A stretch of 20,132 nt of DNA from JANRLJ01 sp034437895 (GCA_034437895.1 DAOTTO010000496.1:1-20132), one strand, 5' to 3'; shown: positions 8,701 to 15,911, numbered from the stretch's first letter. The notes: a model not told the origin generated them from the letters alone. Numbers and translations are program-made.

Positions 8701-10502
8701 ATCTTTTCCGCCAGCCCATCGAGTTCAGCTTCATAGACCAGTGCTTCCGCCTTGACGCGGTTGCTGAACCAAAATTCATCATTTTCCCAAAGTTCGTTCA
8801 TCACCGTACCCGAAGACACGCTGATGCTGTAATCGGACACAAGATGATTCGGGATGCCATAGAAAGGCAGCTTGCTTACGAGTCGCTTCGTCCGGTCATC
8901 ATAAAGCAAAATGCCGCACATATTGATTTCCATCAAACGGGCGATTCGCTCGGTGATCTCGGAATAAAACTCGCCTTCATGACTCAACGCACCGATGGCG
9001 TGGGTGATTTCTTGCAAACCCGCCAACTCGGTATCAATGCGCCGTTCACGTTGGAACAAGCGAATATTTTCGACCACAATCGAAGCCTGTGCAGCGAGGA
9101 CAATCAAATTCTGAATATCACGCGGCGTAAAACCACCCTCAGTCCGTTTGTTGCTGACGGCGATAACCCCGATACGCCTCCCACTCACTTGCAGCGGCAG
9201 CCAAGCGGTATTGTGGATACCAGAAACGCCCACAACGGGGCGTAAACCGAGTGCTTCCACCAGCGGTTCATCTTCCACATCGTTGGACACCCACGCTTGC
9301 TGGCGTTCCCAAATGTCACGCTGCGGGCTTTCCGGCGGCAACGGGATAAAAACTGTCCGCATGAGCGCATCCGGCAAGCCAAAAAATGGGATTTCTGGCG
9401 TTAATCCTCTGCGATCCGCATCATATAAAAACACACCGCACATATCGGCGTTCAACAGCGCGGCGATACGCTTATTGAGCGCGGCATAAATCCCCGCTGC
9501 GTCTTCCTCGCCATCCTGATCGACGCTGATCTGCTGTAAACTCGCCAGATCATCGACACGCCGCACTTGATCGGCATAGATTTCGGCATTGTAGATCGCT
9601 ACCGCAATCGGTTTACTGACCGCCTGTAAAAGCGCTAGATCACGCTGTACGTACATATTCGGTTGCAAGCTGGCAAGTTCAATAGTGCCTAAAAAACGAT
9701 CACCCAGCGATAACGGCACCGCGACAAAACTTTGATAGGGGTTATCCACCAATTTGGGCTGGATCGCGGTTGGATCACGGCGATCATTCATAAGCACCGG
9801 CTTGCGATGATGCGCCATCCACCCGCTGATTCCTTCGTCCATCCCATATTTGCCGCCCGCTTCCGCCAGCGCAATCAAATACATCGCATCCCCCACCCAA
9901 CCGCGTTGGTAGAGGACACGCTCTTCAGCATTCCACAAACAAATTTCACCCGCATCAAAGGGGATAGCGCGTGTGATAATGGTCAACAGGGTTTGTAAAA
10001 CCTGTTCCACACCCATACTGGCATTAACGGTTTCGCCAATCACATTCACCAGTTCTATCGCCTGGTTCAAATCGAGCGATTCTGGATGGTTGATGTTGGC
10101 GGTTAATTCGCGCATGACAACGACGGTACGGGTTTCGCCACCAGACGGAATGTAATGCGATGAAGCTTCTACCCAACGCTTGCCAAACTGAAAAGAGGCC
10201 TGTCCTTCCCCAGCGAACAACTCTAAAAAGCTGTCGGTGGGGTCTGCCAGCAGTGCTACCGTCTCTAAGTGGGGCGACCCGCCGTTCATCCCTAACCAGC
10301 GCCGCGCCGGTTCATTGGCATAAATTAACTGCCCATGTTCGCGGGAGACGAGTACTGCATCCCCATTAGAAACAACGGACACCTCTTGCAGCGCCTGTTC
10401 CATATCGACCACGCTGCTCACATCGCGTTTTTGCCGCGACCATAGCCAAATCCACGCGATGATAATGAGGCCACCAACGAATAGAATTAGCGGCAAAGCC
10501 AT
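2727..10502 (-). CDS. Giant membrane-anchored sensor histidine kinase with 11 GAF and 3 PAS domains
   Basis: The protein has 2591 residues. A single N-terminal membrane segment (about 3-21, LPLILFVGGLIIIAWIWLW) is followed by Arg/Lys, leaving the bulk in the cytoplasm. Domains by eye: PAS 34-134; GAF 160-310, 315-485, 490-660, 663-830, 835-1000, 1005-1195 and 1203-1365; PAS 1370-1485; GAF 1493-1658, 1662-1832, 1838-2003 and 2036-2200; PAS 2222-2340; HisKA 2345-2412; HATPase 2413-2575. Most GAF units end in a helix of the form (E/Q)NARL(F/Y), which marks the repeats. The phospho-accepting His is H2355 in SHEFRTP; the N box is NLIDN (2472-2476), G1 is DSGVG (2506-2510) and G2 is GTGLG (2537-2541), so the kinase core looks active. 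Ligands of the GAF domains cannot be assigned. The start ATG has CAGGG about 9 nt upstream in the 20-bp gap after the PleD-like gene. It probably phosphorylates the two flanking receivers. The reading frame is uninterrupted throughout. Confidence 0.93.
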   Translation of the reverse strand: MALPLILFVGGLIIIAWIWLWSRQKRDVSSVVDMEQALQEVSVVSNGDAVLVSREHGQLIYANEPARRWLGMNGGSPHLETVALLADPTDSFLELFAGEGQASFQFGKRWVEASSHYIPSGGETRTVVVMRELTANINHPESLDLNQAIELVNVIGETVNASMGVEQVLQTLLTIITRAIPFDAGEICLWNAEERVLYQRGWVGDAMYLIALAEAGGKYGMDEGISGWMAHHRKPVLMNDRRDPTAIQPKLVDNPYQSFVAVPLSLGDRFLGTIELASLQPNMYVQRDLALLQAVSKPIAVAIYNAEIYADQVRRVDDLASLQQISVDQDGEEDAAGIYAALNKRIAALLNADMCGVFLYDADRRGLTPEIPFFGLPDALMRTVFIPLPPESPQRDIWERQQAWVSNDVEDEPLVEALGLRPVVGVSGIHNTAWLPLQVSGRRIGVIAVSNKRTEGGFTPRDIQNLIVLAAQASIVVENIRLFQRERRIDTELAGLQEITHAIGALSHEGEFYSEITERIARLMEINMCGILLYDDRTKRLVSKLPFYGIPNHLVSDYSISVSSGTVMNELWENDEFWFSNRVKAEALVYEAELDGLAEKIGVEKTLFSVLAASGRRLGVVQVSNKRDGSDFTDSDARLLLIFATQTAAIIENARLYREVQRSAEEAQGLRRVAELAGAVLTTQETFGPVLAEISRLMNSEMVYVNVLDQQTGSLITYPRWAHGVELTEPIVQDIYAKGFEQSVAVSHKPYLGNDVASDDRVLPGYKIIAGKMGIKRALLVPLVVGDRTLGELGVANRQDGLYDANDLSTLKIIAAQTAAALDRLLLYEATGQNLNRRNIELEAISRVSNELAQTLDLNQILNVIRKEASAATSADGSTVALLLPQGEWRVEGVPQIEKRLGQIPGTDFGLAEIELEAASRSTDTVLITDYDFSTLKPPLSTIRSAIAAPIVYVDQVVGVIHLYHQDANRFDDRAAAFLTTLASKAALGYGASIRYLDQLERSERQRRRLEQLNRIFEISHMVSSTDPEEILEAIAYSVQVSVGYDSVVMTMVDEETGLLRRVAQAGLPVEVFEKTRSSVMALDKLELLLHEEYRMSESYFFPVEEVGNWYVENVGSLSTAFDGNRTIEFTGKHGWKDGDMLLVTLRGATGSILGLMSLDRPHDNRRPDRQTVEVLEIFAHQAATTIENIRLYQASVRNAEQETRLNEVVESISRTLDTFEIIDTAARGALRLIPYTRMTAVLLDAQEQGFELFRVQVKDGEVAAITKDRRPSLGETALNRTYVDGKDHLYRTGEPAIEAYEDLQSWHKQGERISLILPLQTGGEILGALHVGGEAASLIEVRPLMKRLAQLIASAIQNARLFNRAVNLQIENEAVVESIQQGIVVLDSSGRIRSANEFMYHRYGWDEDAAIGQDLFAYDPSLATIIGDDLRTALTEGTPRERNNERIGVEVWNFYTYPLRSGEVIRGVVLLVEDMTDRAQLEQDIEVRAKQLEALTQVSTHITASLERSEVVSLAMSEMEQLLGYDAMTLWRRNGSYMVLEGRGNKNGLAMLDLNAIGSDEEIRVRFSDYEQARQVVETQRVVAYGSVAQFENELPGHENAESWLGVPLVSQGHVVGMIVLTSSRPNSYGSKSDQNIAFAFASQVAIALANADLFEQTFDRTNELGTLLEAAQATSLTQDLDSVFRTVVELMFGALDMDDCAIMLWDEVDNQLEVQVDMNRYGDADRITPKGTRYDLKKYPAKLRALRERDVVVVTTDDVDSPYPNEQQELMTNGDAARMLVPLVVREQTIGLIQLEQKSAEKLMTQQKVRLARALGAQVAVAIENARLSAEMSSQFSELMIINDLSRSISSTLQLEDMIEIVANQVPSVTDSNELYLALYDEKTEEITFPLAINNGVRYSIASRKLNTDEVSFVIRRQRPLSLGADYYSPDELRKSLGITNNEGDAKSYMGHPILSGGKVLGVLALRDTQRTHAFTVNDQRILETVSSQLGAAIQNARLFGQITNFADDLNRQVAERTHALELQSQELEEERDQLDTLYQITSELARSLDIDRLLNRALGMVSKAVSAQDGAIVIIDQINDQLYTRAMLNPNSIVMIEEGQRAFHPAEVLAHHLIEQDENVIVENDLQNAPYWDKTLAGAEEWRSALAVLLQTNEDPIGVMVLFSQEKDVFGDSQLRLMEAAANQVASSFNNADLYHLIKDQAERLGSFLKAEQEEAEKNTAILESIADGVILADAEGQIIIFNPAAEHILGIPREDALARSMMELIASYGGTALNWAQAIGDSIAHHDTDLLTQSFEYREERLSLGSKVLNVELSPLYTADKFLGTVSVFRDITRDVELDRSKSQFISNVSHEFRTPLTPIKGYTDLLLMGAAGEVSDGQKRILTTIKENVERLTVLVEDVLNISQIDSGKDRLKVEPVNLNEVVDSAISTIRGRQQHQRKSLKISFNPAPGLEPIQADREKVTRMVANLIDNAFNYTLPGGTIEVDIEPELERKRVLIIVKDSGVGIPEEFRDNIWNRFERHDQTALALEVAGTGLGLPIVKELVEMHGGKVWFESEVNVGTTFTIDLPTTQPDYLSSRVSAVASST

Positions 10503-10522
10503 ATTGATTTACCCTGATAAAC

Positions 10523-11458
10523 TCACCATGCGGTCGGGATATTGGACTGTGCGTAATCATCCGCGCCGGTGTTGCCCCGGCGGCGATCTTCCGCAGCCAA
10601 TTCTGTAATTTCACGAATATCGGAGAAGGGATGCGTTGAGTTGGAGACCGCGCCGGTTGCCAGCGTCATCAAGTCTACTTTTTTCTCGCCACGCAGCCCA
10701 TCCGGTACCAAGATATAACCCCTTTCCCGGTCAATGAAGGAATAATGCTGCTTCACTTCATCGTTAAAGCGCTGCGTCAGCCGTTCAGCCAAACGCCGCG
10801 ACTCGCCAGCGTGGGTGACGATCACAAAGTTATCGCGCCCCGGATGCCCAACGAAATCATCCGATGAACCTACTTCGTCCACGATTTCGCCGATCAAAAT
10901 CGCCATAAAGCGCTGCACTTCATCCCCTGCCACATAGCTATAGACCTCGATGAACTGTTCGTAGTTATTGATCTTTACATCAATATATGTCCATTGTTTC
11001 TCTGCACGCATTAAGCTGCGTAAATGATCTTCAATTAGCCGCCCCGTTGGCAGGCCAGACTTAGAATCAATTGAGTTTACTCGCGTGGCGGCGGTGATGG
11101 CATTCGCCACTCGCAGCTTAAGTTCCTCAATATCAAACGGCTTGGTGACATAATCATCCGCGCCAAGCTCCAACCCCGCGATACGATCACTACGCTCATC
11201 CCGCTGCGTAAGGAAAATAATCGGGATATGGCTGGTGCGTATGGTCGTCCTCAGTTCCCGGCAGACATCATAGCCGTTCATGTCTGGCAGCATGATGTCC
11301 AACATAATCAGCGTGGGGAGCTGCTTGCGCGTCATAGAGAGCGCATCCCCACCACGCGGCGCAACCTGCACCTCGTAGCCCTGCCCGCTGAAGTAAATTC
11401 GCAGCATGTTAGAAATATCGAAATCGTCCTCGACGACCAGAATTCGGCCTTTGCTCAT
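10523..11458 (-). CDS. Response regulator: receiver plus degenerate GGDEF (PleD-like)
   Basis: From the chosen start, 311 residues. The receiver (4-122) is complete: D11/D12, phospho-acceptor D54 in IMLDIMLPDMNG, T84 in FLTQRD and K106 in VTKPFD. After a linker, SKSGLPTGRLIEDHL (132-146) matches the opening of a GGDEF domain (usual form LTGLPNR), but the active-site loop reads GRDNF (207-211) where GG(D/E)EF is expected. Diguanylate cyclase activity is therefore unlikely; it may be an interaction or nucleotide-sensing domain. An upstream in-frame ATG at 11539 would add 27 residues with no receiver homology, whereas MSKGRILVVEDD at 11458 is the normal receiver beginning and has AGGG six bases before it. 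It is the first gene of the signalling unit, 20 bp before the kinase. Confidence 0.88.
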   Translation of the reverse strand: MSKGRILVVEDDFDISNMLRIYFSGQGYEVQVAPRGGDALSMTRKQLPTLIMLDIMLPDMNGYDVCRELRTTIRTSHIPIIFLTQRDERSDRIAGLELGADDYVTKPFDIEELKLRVANAITAATRVNSIDSKSGLPTGRLIEDHLRSLMRAEKQWTYIDVKINNYEQFIEVYSYVAGDEVQRFMAILIGEIVDEVGSSDDFVGHPGRDNFVIVTHAGESRRLAERLTQRFNDEVKQHYSFIDRERGYILVPDGLRGEKKVDLMTLATGAVSNSTHPFSDIREITELAAEDRRRGNTGADDYAQSNIPTAW

Positions 11459-11747
11459 GCGACACCCTGTCTTTATCTCAAACAAAATCAGTAGAGCCGA
11501 TATAGCCTTAAATATACACGAAATAGCACAAACTTGCATTGCAATTCACAGATTTATTCCTTGTAATCTCGTATGAAACCTCTAACCCGCAGTTTGTAAA
11601 GTCGGCTTCTCACATCCAATCTCGCCTTAACCTAAAAACTATTTGCTAAACATGACGTGGTTAAGTTATAGTTGTGGATAAATTAAACGGGCATTTAATT
11701 GCAGCCTAAACTGACTAAATAGTTTTATTGCCATTACGGGGAAATAG
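11459..11747. other. Divergent intergenic region between the signalling unit and the uptake operon
   Basis: These 289 bp are AT-rich and contain no convincing gene. They must hold promoters for both directions. Visible elements are the 11-bp palindrome TTGCATTGCAA (11534-11544), which lies close upstream of the regulator gene and could be an operator, and cctaaaaact (11631-11640), whose core recurs upstream of two other genes of the uptake operon. A Shine-Dalgarno-like cgggga lies just before the LivG-like start at 11748. Confidence 0.6.
11643..11672 (+). promoter_or_regulatory. Candidate sigma-70-type promoter of the uptake operon
   Basis: TTGCTA (11643-11648) and TATAGT (11667-11672) are separated by 18 bp and lie about 75 bp before the LivG-like start codon. 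Each hexamer is a fair match to TTGACA and TATAAT. This rests on sequence resemblance only; other AT-rich hexamers nearby (for example around 11677-11684) are possible alternatives. Confidence 0.3.
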
Positions 11748-12524
11748 ATGCAACAAGATAAGACTAAGTTACACGTCCAGAATATTTCGTTAAGTTTCGG
11801 CGGAATTAAAGCGCTACAAAGTGTCGAATTTACGGTGAAGGTGGGGGAAATCCTCGCCGTCATCGGCCCCAACGGCGCGGGTAAAACCAGCCTAATTAAC
11901 AGCATCAACGGCTTTTATCGTCCCCAACAGGGTGCGATCATCTACGAAAGCCAAAATATCTCCGATCTTCCCCCTTTTAAGCGGGCCCAGCTAGGCATTT
12001 CGCGCACATTCCAAAATATCGCTTTGTATACCAACATGACAGCGCTCGATAACATGATGGCGGCGCGGCACATCCACATGAAATCCAACATGCTCACGGG
12101 CGCACTTTTTTATGGCGCGGCGCGTAAAGAGGAAATTCAACATCGCCAGCGCGTAGAAGAAATTATCGACTTTTTAGAGATGCAGCGCATCCGTAAGGAA
12201 ATCGTCGGCAATTTGAGCTACGGCTTACGCAAGCGCGTCGAACTAGGGCGGGCGCTGGCATTGGAACCCACAATGCTGCTGCTGGATGAACCGATGGCGG
12301 GTATGAATGTGGAGGAAAAAGAGGATATGGCGCGTTTTATCCTCGATATTCACGAGCGACAGGACATGACGATTATGTTGATCGAACATGATATGGGGCT
12401 GGTGATGGATATTTCTCATCGCATCGTCGCGCTGGATTTCGGAAAGAAAATCGCCGAAGGCACCCCCGACGAAATCCGGCAGGATGAAAAAGTCGTCAAA
12501 GCCTATTTGGGACAGGAGGCCTAG
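11748..12524 (+). CDS. livG: LIV-type ABC transporter ATP-binding protein (LivG-like)
   Basis: This 258-residue cytoplasmic ATPase powers the importer as a partner of the LivF-like subunit. Walker A GPNGAGKT (40-47), Q-loop Q89 in SRTFQNI, signature LSYGLRKRVELGRAL (156-170), Walker B LLLDEP (177-182) and H-loop H214 in LIEHDMGLVM are all present. The signature LSYGL replaces LSGGQ; a form close to this (LPYG/LSYG) is usual for LivG proteins, not a defect. The GTPDEI (238-243) ending is also LivG-like. The start has gggga six to seven bases upstream. The following ligase gene begins immediately after its stop, with the ligase ribosome-binding site inside this gene's last codons, so the two are coupled. 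Confidence 0.93.
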   Translation: MQQDKTKLHVQNISLSFGGIKALQSVEFTVKVGEILAVIGPNGAGKTSLINSINGFYRPQQGAIIYESQNISDLPPFKRAQLGISRTFQNIALYTNMTALDNMMAARHIHMKSNMLTGALFYGAARKEEIQHRQRVEEIIDFLEMQRIRKEIVGNLSYGLRKRVELGRALALEPTMLLLDEPMAGMNVEEKEDMARFILDIHERQDMTIMLIEHDMGLVMDISHRIVALDFGKKIAEGTPDEIRQDEKVVKAYLGQEA

Positions 12525-12527
12525 TTG

Positions 12528-14522
12528 ATGTTAACCCCAACCAATATTGTAGTAAAGACCGCCCCCGCCCACCCAACCAAACCGGGTACGATTTATAAAA
12601 CGCGGCTCGATACTGAAGTCATCTTGCCAACCCTCGCCAACGATACCCTGCCGAAAAATTTTCTGCTGCGCGTTAAGGAATTTGGTGAGCGCGTCGCCAT
12701 GCGGAAGAAGCATTTGGGCATCTGGCAGGAATATTCTTGGAATGACGTGTATCAGCATGTCCACGATTTTTGTCTGGGATTGGTCAGCTTAGGGCTAAAA
12801 ACAGGCGAAACTGTTGCCATCATTGGCGATAACGACCCTGAATTTTATTGGGGACAGATCGCCGCGCACAGCGCCCGCGCCATTTCGTTGGGGATTTTTG
12901 GTGATGTTAGTCCGCAGGAACTCCTCTATGGAATTAGTAAAAGCGAAGCTGTGTTTTTGGTGGCGCATAATCAGGAACAGGTCGATAAAGCGCTGGAACT
13001 GCGCGACAAAATTCCCAACGTCCGCAAGGTGATTTATTGGGACGATCAAGGTTTGTGGAATTATGAGGATGATTGGCTTGCCAGTTTCACCGACATAGAA
13101 GCATTAGGCCGGGACTACGCGAAAGCCCATCCCGGCGTGTTCGAGCGGATGGTTGCCCAAACGGAACGCAGTGACGTGATTCTGCTCAGTATGACCTCCG
13201 GCACGACCAGCCTCCCCAAACTTGCCATGAGTACCAACTGGCGGTTGGTTTATTTGCAGCAGGCGTATGACGATTTTTTGCCGATTCACCCCGACGATAA
13301 TTGGCTTTCTTTTACGCCGATGGCTTGGATGGCGGAGCAGGCCTTCGGGTTTACGCCGTTTCTGCTGCGCGGCTTTGTCGTCAATTTCCCGGAAGGGCCG
13401 GATACGGTGCAGACCGATATTCGTGAAATCGCGCCGGCAGGTCTGCTTTTCCCCAGCCGCCTGTGGGAAAACTTGGCGCGGGGGATGCAAAGCCGCATCA
13501 ACGACAGTTCACGCTTAAATCGCTTACTCTATCAAGCCTTCATGCCGATTGCCTATCAGGTCATTGATCTGGAAGATGTTAACAAGCCCATCCCGCCCCA
13601 TTTGCAATTCCTGCGTTACTTAGGCGAGACGGCGGTCTTCCAACCACTGCGGGATAAAATCGGTTTAGTACGCGCCAAAAATCTGCTCACGGCGGGGGCA
13701 GCCCTCAGCCCGGATGTGATACGCTTTTTCCGCGCTGTGGGTGTGGAACTCCGCCAGCTTTATGCCTCAACTGAAGCGCCGGGAACACTCCATCGTCCGG
13801 GTGATGTTAAGCTGGCGAGTGTCGGCGTGATTCAGCCGGGTGTAGAAATCAAAATCGCCGACGATCAAGAAATCCTCGTGCGCTCAGAAGCCATGTTTTG
13901 CGGCTACTTTCATGAGGCGGAAAAGACGGCGGAAGCGATTGATGATGACGGTTGGTATCACACGGGTGACGCAGGATACATCGATCCGGACGGACACCTC
14001 ATCTATCTTGATCGTGTGAGCGATATGATCGGGCTGGCTAATGGCGAGAGCTTTAGCCCACAGTACATCGAAGGCCGCTTGAAGTTCAGCCAGTATATTC
14101 AAGATGTGATGTCCGTCGGCGGGTTCGATATGGATTATGTAACGGCGATTATCATTATCGACTTTGAAAACGTGGCGCGTTGGGCGGAAAAAAATCGCGT
14201 GAACTTCACCACTTATGTCGATCTGACGCAAAAACCCGAAATTTATGAGATTGTCCGTAAGGAAGTGGAGCGCGTAAATGAAACCCTGCCTCCGGCGGCA
14301 CGAATCAAGAAATTCGTCATCCTGCATAAAGCTTTTGATGCTGATGAAGCCGAACTGACCCGTACCCGTAAGTTGCGCCGCCGTGCTTTAGAGCAGCGCT
14401 ATGGCGATATGCTGGACGCGATGTATACCAATAAAGATGAAGTCCTCGTCAGCGCGGAAGTAAAATATCGCGATGGACGCACGGGCGTGGTGGAAACGGC
14501 GGTTAAAGTCGCATCCGTATGA
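12528..14522 (+). CDS. AMP-forming acyl-CoA synthetase (long-chain fatty acid / carboxylate-CoA ligase type)
   Basis: The 664-residue enzyme should activate a carboxylic acid with ATP to an acyl-adenylate and then an acyl-CoA. Motifs: P-loop MTSGTTSLPK (222-231), YASTE (412-416), GWYHTGDAG (475-483), YLDRVSDMI (493-501) and the C-terminal LTRTRK with the likely catalytic K615. The overall layout fits the long-chain FadD15-like branch. The P-loop differs from TSGTTGxPKG: Ser228 replaces Gly and Leu232 replaces the last Gly. The ATG at 12528 is preferred over the TTG at 12525 because AGGAGG (12514-12519) lies 8 bp from it. Location between LivG-like and LivH-like genes indicates that it processes the transported solute. 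Substrate chain length or ring type cannot be read from the sequence. Confidence 0.9.
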   Translation: MLTPTNIVVKTAPAHPTKPGTIYKTRLDTEVILPTLANDTLPKNFLLRVKEFGERVAMRKKHLGIWQEYSWNDVYQHVHDFCLGLVSLGLKTGETVAIIGDNDPEFYWGQIAAHSARAISLGIFGDVSPQELLYGISKSEAVFLVAHNQEQVDKALELRDKIPNVRKVIYWDDQGLWNYEDDWLASFTDIEALGRDYAKAHPGVFERMVAQTERSDVILLSMTSGTTSLPKLAMSTNWRLVYLQQAYDDFLPIHPDDNWLSFTPMAWMAEQAFGFTPFLLRGFVVNFPEGPDTVQTDIREIAPAGLLFPSRLWENLARGMQSRINDSSRLNRLLYQAFMPIAYQVIDLEDVNKPIPPHLQFLRYLGETAVFQPLRDKIGLVRAKNLLTAGAALSPDVIRFFRAVGVELRQLYASTEAPGTLHRPGDVKLASVGVIQPGVEIKIADDQEILVRSEAMFCGYFHEAEKTAEAIDDDGWYHTGDAGYIDPDGHLIYLDRVSDMIGLANGESFSPQYIEGRLKFSQYIQDVMSVGGFDMDYVTAIIIIDFENVARWAEKNRVNFTTYVDLTQKPEIYEIVRKEVERVNETLPPAARIKKFVILHKAFDADEAELTRTRKLRRRALEQRYGDMLDAMYTNKDEVLVSAEVKYRDGRTGVVETAVKVASV

Positions 14523-14602
14523 TGTTTTAAACACAAAGAAAATAAAGTTACTGTTGATCGCTGACTGCTAAAAACTAATACCTCAAAAATAAGGACTTTA
14601 CT

Positions 14603-15814
14603 GTGGCACAGGCAGCAAAAACGCCATCCGGCATCTCCAGCGCGGATTGGAAAAAATATAGCAAAACCATCGCTTATCTGGTTGCACTCATCCTGTTTCT
14701 CTTGTGGATTCGTCCGATGGTGGCGGATCAAACACCAGCGCGGTTGGTCAATGTAACGGTTACGGGACTGCTGATCGGCGGCATTTATGGGCTGGTCGCC
14801 GTCGGCATCGTCATCATTAATAAGGCATCGGGCGTATTTAACTTCGCACATGGCTACATGATGTATTTTAGTGCGCTGGTGTTTTACAGCTTTTTCACGG
14901 TTGCCAATATTAATGTTTGGGCGGCGGCGGCGCTTTCCATCGTCACGGTTGTGATTGCGATTTCGCTCGGAAGCTGGCGCGATTTACTTGTCCCGCGCAA
15001 CCTCTTGATCGGCGCGGGGGTGGTCATCGTCTTGACACTCTTGATGACCGTCGGCGGGCCTGAACTGCGGATGTTACGCGCACTGACCGGAGGTGTCGTT
15101 ACGTCGGTGTTGATGGGACTCATTATCGAGCGCTTCACCATTCGCCCGTTGATTGGTCAGCCGCTTTTCGCAATTGTGTTGATGACGCTGGCGATTGATC
15201 GCATCCTTGCGGGAATTACGCAGCTTGTTTGGGGCAGTTCGGAAAAATTATTGGATGTTTTCGCCGGATTAGCGGGTCTCGGCGTTCCGGCGACCATTCG
15301 GCTGGATACATCGGATACCTTCCTACAGGGTCAGCTTAGAATCAATCAATCGGAAACACTAGTGGCGTTTGTGCTGGCATTAGTCGCATTTGGCGCTTTC
15401 GTAGTGTTCTTTCGCTATACCAGCGTTGGTCTAGCGATGCGAGCGACGGCGGAAAATCAGCGGCTCGCACAGTCGGTTGGGCTGCGAGTGCGTGTTGTCC
15501 TAGCGGTAGCGTGGAGCATTGCCGGGCTGCTGGCGCTGACGGCGGGTGTTTTGCAAGGAGGCGCGGCGACCTTAGAAAAAGGGATGCCTCTGTTGGCATT
15601 ACGGGCGTTCCCTGCGGTATTACTCGGCGGACTAGAGTCAATCGGCGGGGCGTTGTTGGGCGGGTTCGCAATCGGCATTGTGCAAGAATGGGCGAATTTG
15701 CTGTTTCAAGGCACGGATGCAGGCACAGAACTCGCGCCGTATGTCGTGCTGATGATCGTGTTGATTATCCGGCCTGACGGGTTATTCGGTCAGAAGCGCA
15801 TTGAGCGCATTTAG
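14603..15814 (+). CDS. livH: LIV-type ABC transporter permease (LivH-like), long form, GTG start
   Basis: This 403-residue inner-membrane permease shows the LivH hallmarks GGIYGLVAVGIVIINKASG (59-77) with FNFAHG (79-84), the cytoplasmic coupling loop MRATAENQRLAQSVGL (279-294), AFPAVLLGGLESIGGALLGG (335-354) and the terminal IRPDGLFG. A typical LivH has about 290-310 residues. The excess comes from an N-terminal extension with one added membrane segment (about 22-38) and extra hydrophobic sequence at about 104-175 before the conserved IIERFTIRPL. The start is GTG, backed by AAGGA (14591-14595) seven bases upstream. The 80-bp gap after the ligase has no terminator, so one operon is likely. It pairs with the LivM-like subunit to form the channel. 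Confidence 0.92.
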   Translation: MAQAAKTPSGISSADWKKYSKTIAYLVALILFLLWIRPMVADQTPARLVNVTVTGLLIGGIYGLVAVGIVIINKASGVFNFAHGYMMYFSALVFYSFFTVANINVWAAAALSIVTVVIAISLGSWRDLLVPRNLLIGAGVVIVLTLLMTVGGPELRMLRALTGGVVTSVLMGLIIERFTIRPLIGQPLFAIVLMTLAIDRILAGITQLVWGSSEKLLDVFAGLAGLGVPATIRLDTSDTFLQGQLRINQSETLVAFVLALVAFGAFVVFFRYTSVGLAMRATAENQRLAQSVGLRVRVVLAVAWSIAGLLALTAGVLQGGAATLEKGMPLLALRAFPAVLLGGLESIGGALLGGFAIGIVQEWANLLFQGTDAGTELAPYVVLMIVLIIRPDGLFGQKRIERI

Positions 15815-15911
15815 TTGTCAATTTGGAGTGATTAGTGCTTGGTTTACCTTCACTAAAACCTGAAAATTCGTAATGTGCTAACGAATAATTATTACAAACT
15901 AAAGGCTTTTC

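Noticed and set aside
8499..9245. Another 248-codon plus-strand frame opposite the kinase
   Set aside because: Same reason: a shadow of the real GAF coding frame, with no domain motif.
11459..11539. Longer start for the PleD-like regulator (27 extra residues)
   Set aside because: The extension lies in the AT-rich promoter region and has no receiver similarity; MSKGRILVVEDD is the standard beginning and has an AGGG upstream.
11902..12240. LivG-like signature LSYGL as a degraded ABC signature
   Set aside because: This variant is close to the normal LivG form, and all other ATPase motifs are intact.
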